A stretch of DNA of 34,542 nucleotides from Candidatus Wallbacteria bacterium (GTDB taxonomy: Bacteria; Muiribacteriota; JAQTZZ01), in the NCBI GenBank assembly GCA_028687545.1, contig JAQTZZ010000041.1, positions 1 to 34,542 on the forward strand. Direction: 5' to 3'. The translations under genes and the position numbers were made by a program. The notes beneath the pieces are model-generated. The model was given only the letters and a program-made list of their open reading frames with translations, was not told the DNA's origin and made no database searches. Positions 29,590 through 34,542 of the stretch are shown here, piece by piece. Each line of letters opens with the position of its first letter. The first letter of the stretch is position 1.

Positions 29590-32500
29590 TCAGTAAGGTA
29601 TCAGGCAATCGCCTATTCTCACTAATGGACAATCAATTAGAGAAGGCCATTCGGTTAATATTGACAAATCTAACAATTCAGAAAACAGCATCCCTTTGTT
29701 GTGATCTATCCAATTCTGATTCGCCAGCTTGAACAGCTGGGTAAAAACTTCTTCCGCATCTAACGCATTCAGTTCTCCATCACTTCCAACAAAGACATCC
29801 GGGTTGTTGAAAGCATTGATCCAGCTCGAGGCATTGTCGAGACCATGTATGCCTTTAGCAGACCAGCAGGCTGACAGAATTACAACCCTAGGATGATTAT
29901 TACCTAAATTTGGTTTTACTTCCTTGGGAGCAAGGTAACAATCCCGATAACTCCAATATGTATCATAGATTCTTTCATCTGGATACATTGCAATTCCTGC
30001 TATCGTACCATAACCATGACCAGCGATGATGATCTTGTCAAAATCTTTCAACGAAAGATAGTTTCTTAATGAGGCATCTTTGAATTGCGCTGGTGTGGGC
30101 GTATAGCATACCGTCACATTGTTTGTTTTCCTGAGTTCATTCTCTAACAGCTTGATCTGAGCGCTCCAGATCCCTTCCTTGGAAGTAAAAATCTGGCCGA
30201 AAATTGATTCAAAATACACTAAGTTTATTGCATTATTGATAAAATCCGCTTCTACAATGTTAGGATTGTATGCACACACGAGCAATGTAGGAAGCTTGAT
30301 CAGAATTCTCCTGATTTTCTGCCCGAAAATCAGCTCCAGCAGATTCATTCTACTCTCGTCGCCGGTTTTTACTGGAACAATCATGCCACCTTTAATGCTG
30401 CTTTGATCGCTCGGGTGACTGTCACTGGCCAAAAGTAATTTTCCGGACCTGAACTTACTCTTGCTGATTCGATCGCATATCACTTCATCAGAGTCATATA
30501 CATTTGTTTTAAACCTGAGGCTGATACTGTCACCTTCTTCAACTGGCGATGTCACTTCAATCTGAAAAATTGTATTGTCATTCATAAACTGGGTTTGGTC
30601 CAGGTCTGCGGCATTGCTGAAATCAATGAAAGAATTGGAAGCTTCATATTTTACACTCTTCGAAACTTTATCAGAGCCGATGCCCGGTCCAAGCCAGAGC
30701 GGCAATTTTAATGGTATTTTTTCTCCGAAAGCGATTAAATTTCCATTCAGCAACTCTTCACCAGGTTTTTTTCCGGAAAACCGATCATCGGGAGATGGGC
30801 TCAACACTTCAAGCTCCAATGTTCCAGCTTCATTGACAAAATGACGGCTGCTCGGGGAAGTTTCTGTGAATGACAATCTGATTTCCTCAGTTGCATTTGG
30901 ATTCCATGGTATCAATATTATTTCATCAGTAGCATCATCTGAGTAATCAGTGGCAAATTTAAGTGTTGTTTTTACAGGAGCTCCGTAGTTCGGTGGAAGC
31001 CCCATTCCTTTTGCAGAGTGGTTAATAAACACTGGTGCAAACTTGATCCTCTTCCCATCCTCATTCACCAGACAAATCGGCACCTGGTTGTCTCCCTCCA
31101 CCCAGATTTCAGGTGTTACTGATCTCGTGCCGAAGATTCCAGCATTCAGTCTGCATTTGGCTGTCAGGATCGTGTCCTGAAAATCGCCCGTGCCGCCGGT
31201 ATAGGTGGCTGTGTTGGTTTCAGTGGAAGCGAAGATGTGGCCGTCGCCTTCATTGCCGCTTTCTTCCCATTTCCATTCCTTGATAGCTGAGGCAGGCACC
31301 TGGGCTTCATGAGAGTCATCGTCCATGTAAACAAGTTTTGCAGTGAAGTTTACAGGCTCGCCTTGGGCGATGGTGTCTGTCATTGGGTCTATGATCACTC
31401 GAAGTATCTTTTTTACGATCAGGTCTTTCGCTTCCAGGGCATAATCATCACCGTCCTCAATAGTGACTCCGATGCAGTATACTCTCACAGCTTCAGCAAG
31501 GTGTTGATGAGCTGTCTGGATCTTGTTCAAGGCAAGTTCGCATTTGCCCAGGCCGAGTTCTGCCCGGCAATTGAAATATGGCTTGAATGAGCTTGAAACA
31601 TCAAGCCCTAGCACTTTATTGTACCAGTCTTCTGCTTCTGTGTAGGACTTCAGGCCGTAAAGAGCGTCGCCTTTGCCCAGATGATAATAAGGAAAATCAG
31701 CGGATTTCGGGTACTCAACGATACCCCTGTCAAAATATGTGATTGCTGTGGCGTATTCTTCAAGCCACAGGTAAATCTCCCCGCAATATCGCAGGCTGCT
31801 GGAGCGGAAAGTGGAGGAACCATAGATTGAGGTGCTGTAATCAAAGACCTTGGTCAGTTCGTCAATTCCGAGCTGGCCGTATTTGCGCTGGTTTTCGCTG
31901 TCATGCGTGATTTTCCTGAACGCATCGGAGAGAAGTTTGTAATTCTCTCCGATGCGGTACTGGGCCTGTATTTTGTACCTGTCATTGATGCCTGCCATGG
32001 CCAGGATCTTTTTCCAGTGATCAATGCCTGACAGGTAGTATTTTTCTGCATTGACCATGTCCTTCTCGTTTTGATATGTTAGCGCCACATAGCGCAGGTC
32101 AAAGGCTGCCTGGGAGATGCACTGCAGTAGCTGTCCGCCTGCCGGGTATCCGCTGATATACCGGTCATAGGTGTCTACTGCCTGAAGCAGATATTCGCGT
32201 CTGTAGGGCATTCCATTGTTTCCATAGTTGTTACCCAGATTGTCATAGCATCTGGCTAATGAGATGAGAATCGCGTCATTGGAGCTATAGTCCGGATATT
32301 TTATCAGTGAATCTTTATAAGCAGTGATTGCCTTGAGGCTGAATTTGTCCTTGTCTTCGAACTTATCCAGAACAGATTGAATGGACATACTATAAATATC
32401 ACCAGCACCCCAGTAATATTTAGGGGCATAAACACTATCTGGATAATCACCGGTCATCTTAAGATATTCTTCACCTCCCTGTTCATAATAAGAAATCCGC

Positions 32501-34098
32501 TTTTCCCTGGACAAGTCCGAAATATCCCCCAGGCATTTGAACGAGTCGGCTATGTATGAGCGCACAGTTTCTGTGGTAATGGCTCCAGAGGTGGCGCTTG
32601 GGGGTTTCGGATATTCCACGATGTTTTTTCTGTAAATCTCGATCGCTTTGTTGAGATAAAGTTCCTGGTCCACAGCGCTGATCCCGGATAGCGGGACCTT
32701 TGCCAGCCTGTAATAGGCATTCCCTAGTTGCACTTGGGTGTTATCAGGTTTTTTCCATTCCTCAAGATCTGCGACAGGCTTGTAATAGTCGAGCTGATGG
32801 CAGTAAGCATCCACGCCTTCTTTGAAATATTCCGCCCTCCTGGGGAGAAGCAGGTCTGGAAGAAATTCGTCAACCCGCATGCAAAAACGCCCCATCTCGC
32901 ACCAGACGCTCTGACTGATGTAATCGTCCGGAGGTGGCATGGCATACACATCCTTGAGATAGGCGATCGCTTTAGTATATGAGGCATCAGTTTGAATGTT
33001 GAGATAGATGGTCACACCTTCATAAAAGGATTCCCTCTTGTACGGCTTGGTGACGTCATATCTGATGCTGTCCTTGAAGCTGTTCACAGCCTGGTCCGGT
33101 GAACTCCAGTCCCTGTAACAGATGCCTATGTACCAATAGCATCCGTTTTGCGAGGCGTACGTAGAATCCATGGAAATGACCTGATTGAAAAGGTTGATTG
33201 CTTCTGAATAACTCTTTGCTTTATATGCTTTCACTGCCTTGCCATAGACGTCTGCCGGAGTCTCTGCTTTTCCGGTTCCATAGACATTCTGCAGTTCTGC
33301 ATAGACGAGAAAGGCTTTGTCTATGAATGCTTTCTGCTTTTTGAATTCAGCCTGATCGCCGCTATTGAGCAGCTCTCCGAGAGTCTGGGCGTGCATGGAC
33401 ACGATCAGCAGGCCATATTTATCAATCATTTCCTGAATAGTGATCTTGTATCTATCAAAACTCACCTGGGAATTCTGGGATTCTGTGATGATTTTCTTGA
33501 TTTCAGCAAGACATTGAGAAAGAAAATGAGTTGAGGGAAGATTCAGAATTTTTTCTTCGATTTTTCCGGCCAGAACGCCAAATCCTTTTTTAGCATTTGA
33601 ATCGGATTTGTGAAAGAAAAACGAGAATTCACGAAAAGGAGAGCCATTGCCCAGGACCAGCTCATTCACTATCGAATCAGCTATTTTTGCCGATTTCCTG
33701 CTGTTTTCGTCCAGGGAAGAGGCATAGACCTGCTCGATGGATTCTTGTGTCGCTTGATTACGGTGCCAGGCCGTGGCTTGGGTAGCGGATTTGGGAACGG
33801 CACAGGCACCGGAACCGGCTGTGGATGGGGTCAGGTCTGATTTAGGGTAGGCTTTGCTGGCTCGGCCAGATCCCGATTCAATATTTGTAGGGGCAGACCC
33901 ATCTGTCTGCCCAAGAACCTGGGAAAGGTGCAGGGTCCACAACGAAGCATTGATCAGGCTTTTCAGGGTTTCCAGGTCAGGTTGGATGCTGGTTTCGACT
34001 TCCTGAGCCATATCAGGTTGGGGGGGGCTTAAACATGACTCAGAGTAACTGCAAAAGAATGAAATAGAAACCAAAGCCAGAATCATTATTTTCCGCAC
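29590..34098 (-). CDS. exported TPR protein with C-terminal caspase-like protease domain
   Basis: The 1502-residue protein has a signal peptide (MRKIMILALVSISFFC), a low-complexity linker (about 50-110), and a TPR/Sel1-like helical array spanning about residues 280-900 with many units such as KAYKAKSYSEAINLFNQVI. A β-sandwich, Ig-like stretch follows from about 905 (IDPMTDTIAQGEPVNFTAKL), then a mixed region of 300 residues. The last 200 or so residues look like a clan-CD/CHAT caspase fold with His1361 in IIIAGHGYG and Cys1411 in VVILSACWSAKG. GTG 34098 is chosen over ATG 34116 because GGAGG is spaced 5 nt from it. It is probably periplasmic or surface-located; the protease assignment rests on the two spaced motifs. 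Confidence 0.75.
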   Translation of the reverse strand: MRKIMILALVSISFFCSYSESCLSPPQPDMAQEVETSIQPDLETLKSLINASLWTLHLSQVLGQTDGSAPTNIESGSGRASKAYPKSDLTPSTAGSGACAVPKSATQATAWHRNQATQESIEQVYASSLDENSRKSAKIADSIVNELVLGNGSPFREFSFFFHKSDSNAKKGFGVLAGKIEEKILNLPSTHFLSQCLAEIKKIITESQNSQVSFDRYKITIQEMIDKYGLLIVSMHAQTLGELLNSGDQAEFKKQKAFIDKAFLVYAELQNVYGTGKAETPADVYGKAVKAYKAKSYSEAINLFNQVISMDSTYASQNGCYWYIGICYRDWSSPDQAVNSFKDSIRYDVTKPYKRESFYEGVTIYLNIQTDASYTKAIAYLKDVYAMPPPDDYISQSVWCEMGRFCMRVDEFLPDLLLPRRAEYFKEGVDAYCHQLDYYKPVADLEEWKKPDNTQVQLGNAYYRLAKVPLSGISAVDQELYLNKAIEIYRKNIVEYPKPPSATSGAITTETVRSYIADSFKCLGDISDLSREKRISYYEQGGEEYLKMTGDYPDSVYAPKYYWGAGDIYSMSIQSVLDKFEDKDKFSLKAITAYKDSLIKYPDYSSNDAILISLARCYDNLGNNYGNNGMPYRREYLLQAVDTYDRYISGYPAGGQLLQCISQAAFDLRYVALTYQNEKDMVNAEKYYLSGIDHWKKILAMAGINDRYKIQAQYRIGENYKLLSDAFRKITHDSENQRKYGQLGIDELTKVFDYSTSIYGSSTFRSSSLRYCGEIYLWLEEYATAITYFDRGIVEYPKSADFPYYHLGKGDALYGLKSYTEAEDWYNKVLGLDVSSSFKPYFNCRAELGLGKCELALNKIQTAHQHLAEAVRVYCIGVTIEDGDDYALEAKDLIVKKILRVIIDPMTDTIAQGEPVNFTAKLVYMDDDSHEAQVPASAIKEWKWEESGNEGDGHIFASTETNTATYTGGTGDFQDTILTAKCRLNAGIFGTRSVTPEIWVEGDNQVPICLVNEDGKRIKFAPVFINHSAKGMGLPPNYGAPVKTTLKFATDYSDDATDEIILIPWNPNATEEIRLSFTETSPSSRHFVNEAGTLELEVLSPSPDDRFSGKKPGEELLNGNLIAFGEKIPLKLPLWLGPGIGSDKVSKSVKYEASNSFIDFSNAADLDQTQFMNDNTIFQIEVTSPVEEGDSISLRFKTNVYDSDEVICDRISKSKFRSGKLLLASDSHPSDQSSIKGGMIVPVKTGDESRMNLLELIFGQKIRRILIKLPTLLVCAYNPNIVEADFINNAINLVYFESIFGQIFTSKEGIWSAQIKLLENELRKTNNVTVCYTPTPAQFKDASLRNYLSLKDFDKIIIAGHGYGTIAGIAMYPDERIYDTYWSYRDCYLAPKEVKPNLGNNHPRVVILSACWSAKGIHGLDNASSWINAFNNPDVFVGSDGELNALDAEEVFTQLFKLANQNWIDHNKGMLFSELLDLSILTEWPSLIDCPLVRIGDCLIPY
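33885..33912. repeat. REP-like palindrome inside the TPR-caspase gene
   Basis: GGGCAGAC (33891-33898) and GTCTGCCC (33905-33912) form a perfect 8-bp stem with a 6-nt loop, preceded by TGTAGG. TAGGGGCAGAC...GTCTGCCC is a pattern I recall from dispersed palindromes in many environmental bacterial genomes. It lies in the low-complexity linker of the protein and keeps the frame open. Only one copy is in this window. Confidence 0.45.
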
Positions 34099-34127
34099 AC
34101 CTGCCTCCGGAATCATATAATTATTTT

Positions 34128-34156
34128 ATTATATTCGTTAATACCGGCTCGGACAA
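34128..34156 (-). promoter_or_regulatory. promoter of the TPR-caspase/ankyrin unit
   Basis: On the minus strand TTGTCC (34151-34156), a 17-nt spacer and a perfect TATAAT (34128-34133) predict a start near 34121, about 23 nt before GTG 34098 with its GGAGG site. This makes the pair independent of the outer-membrane protein gene upstream. Confidence 0.7.
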
Positions 34157-34202
34157 GTAACATCTTTGTTACAAATGACGAGAGTTTAGTGATGTTTGGG
34201 TT

Positions 34203-34542
34203 TCAGAACGTGAATTCGATGCCCAGGCCGAGCACAGTCTGCGAATAGACCTGGTTCAGGTCATAGGCATAGAGATTCAGGAGGGAAGTGATCGTGTGGT
34301 GGGAGATCAGCATCCTCAGCCCGACATTGACAAGCAGCTCGTCGAGGTTGCTGTATTCTGCTGAACGCTCTGCTTCCAGCAGCAGGGAAGTATCCCTGGA
34401 AAGATAAGTTTCCAGTCCGGCCTGCTGCCAGTGCTGGACCTTATCCTGCCTGGCCAGGGTGCTGTTCCTGTAATTCAGGGACAGGATGATGTCAGGCAGG
34501 ATTTCATGGCTGAACAATACAGCCAGCCTGTCGGAGAGATCG
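34203..34542 (-). CDS. outer-membrane β-barrel protein, C-terminal fragment
   Basis: The frame is open to the right edge of the window (DLSDRLAVLFSHE...), so the N-terminus is missing; about 113 residues are visible. Alternating polar/hydrophobic strands (DIILSLNYRNSTL, AGLETYLSRDTSLLLEAERSAE, LLVNVGLRMLIS, SLLNLYAYDLNQVYS, TVLGLGIEFTF) and a terminal Phe are the features of an outer-membrane barrel inserted by the Bam machinery. The exact family cannot be named from this fragment. The downstream 86 bases hold only the promoter of the next gene and a short GTAAC/GTTAC inverted repeat. Confidence 0.65.
   Translation of the reverse strand, partial: DLSDRLAVLFSHEILPDIILSLNYRNSTLARQDKVQHWQQAGLETYLSRDTSLLLEAERSAEYSNLDELLVNVGLRMLISHHTITSLLNLYAYDLNQVYSQTVLGLGIEFTF

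Noticed and set aside
1-34542. tRNA, rRNA, CRISPR array, riboswitch or T-box
   Set aside because: Looked for conserved T-arm and anticodon patterns, regularly spaced direct repeats and T-box motifs upstream of pheS and alaS; none was convincing by eye.

Overview
The window looks like chromosomal DNA from a diderm, probably anaerobic, uncultured-type bacterium. Outer-membrane and secretion signatures are a β-barrel C-terminus ending in Phe, a type II pseudopilin-like protein and many exported proteins. Anaerobic metabolism is suggested by an indolepyruvate:ferredoxin oxidoreductase with two [4Fe-4S] motifs. Base composition is moderate, genes are dense with many 4-nt stop/start overlaps, and most starts have GGAGG-type ribosome binding sites. 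The mix of exported TPR, ankyrin and caspase-fold proteins with ordinary housekeeping genes fits a deep-branching candidate phylum, but I cannot place it from sequence alone.

Layout. (1) 1-3210 (+): the end of a DUF3048-like gene, era, a small palindromic repeat, an exported C11 (clostripain) protease and a shared bidirectional terminator. (2) 3228-6601 (-): a glycolytic operon pgk-tpiA-HEAT protein, followed by two previously uncalled small ORFs (37 and 44 aa) with strong ribosome binding sites. (3) 6780-9040: an accessory island with a RelE/ParE-type toxin-antitoxin pair between direct repeats, a small membrane protein, and hicAB between a second pair of repeats with a perfect 15-bp inverted repeat upstream. 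(4) 9039-9900 (-): a pseudopilin-like protein whose N-terminal helix lies upstream of the first ATG. (5) 10002-13635 (+): a STAND ATPase-TPR-winged-helix regulator, a cytosolic HEXXH metalloprotease with a zinc ribbon, and a terminator. (6) 13671-19528 (-): a zinc-ribbon membrane protein, then cmk-plsC-rpsA-gap, with an eight-domain S1 protein. (7) 19679-20695 (+): pheS without pheT. (8) 20741-28191 (-): alaS-ruvX-U32-iorA-iorB, the first four joined by ATGA overlaps, followed by an ankyrin protein with its own leaderless promoter. (9) 28471-34542 (-): the end of an outer-membrane protein, a 1502-residue exported TPR protein with a C-terminal caspase-like His/Cys domain, and a membrane-anchored ankyrin protein 6 nt downstream.

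How the parts fit. Most genes are translation, RNA modification, glycolysis and amino-acid fermentation functions in compact operons. The most unusual candidates for an undescribed system are the exported TPR-caspase/ankyrin pair (28471-34098), the STAND regulator/metalloprotease unit (10002-13606) and the twin small-ORF tail of the glycolytic operon (3228-3501). No tRNA, rRNA, CRISPR array or complete insertion sequence was seen.
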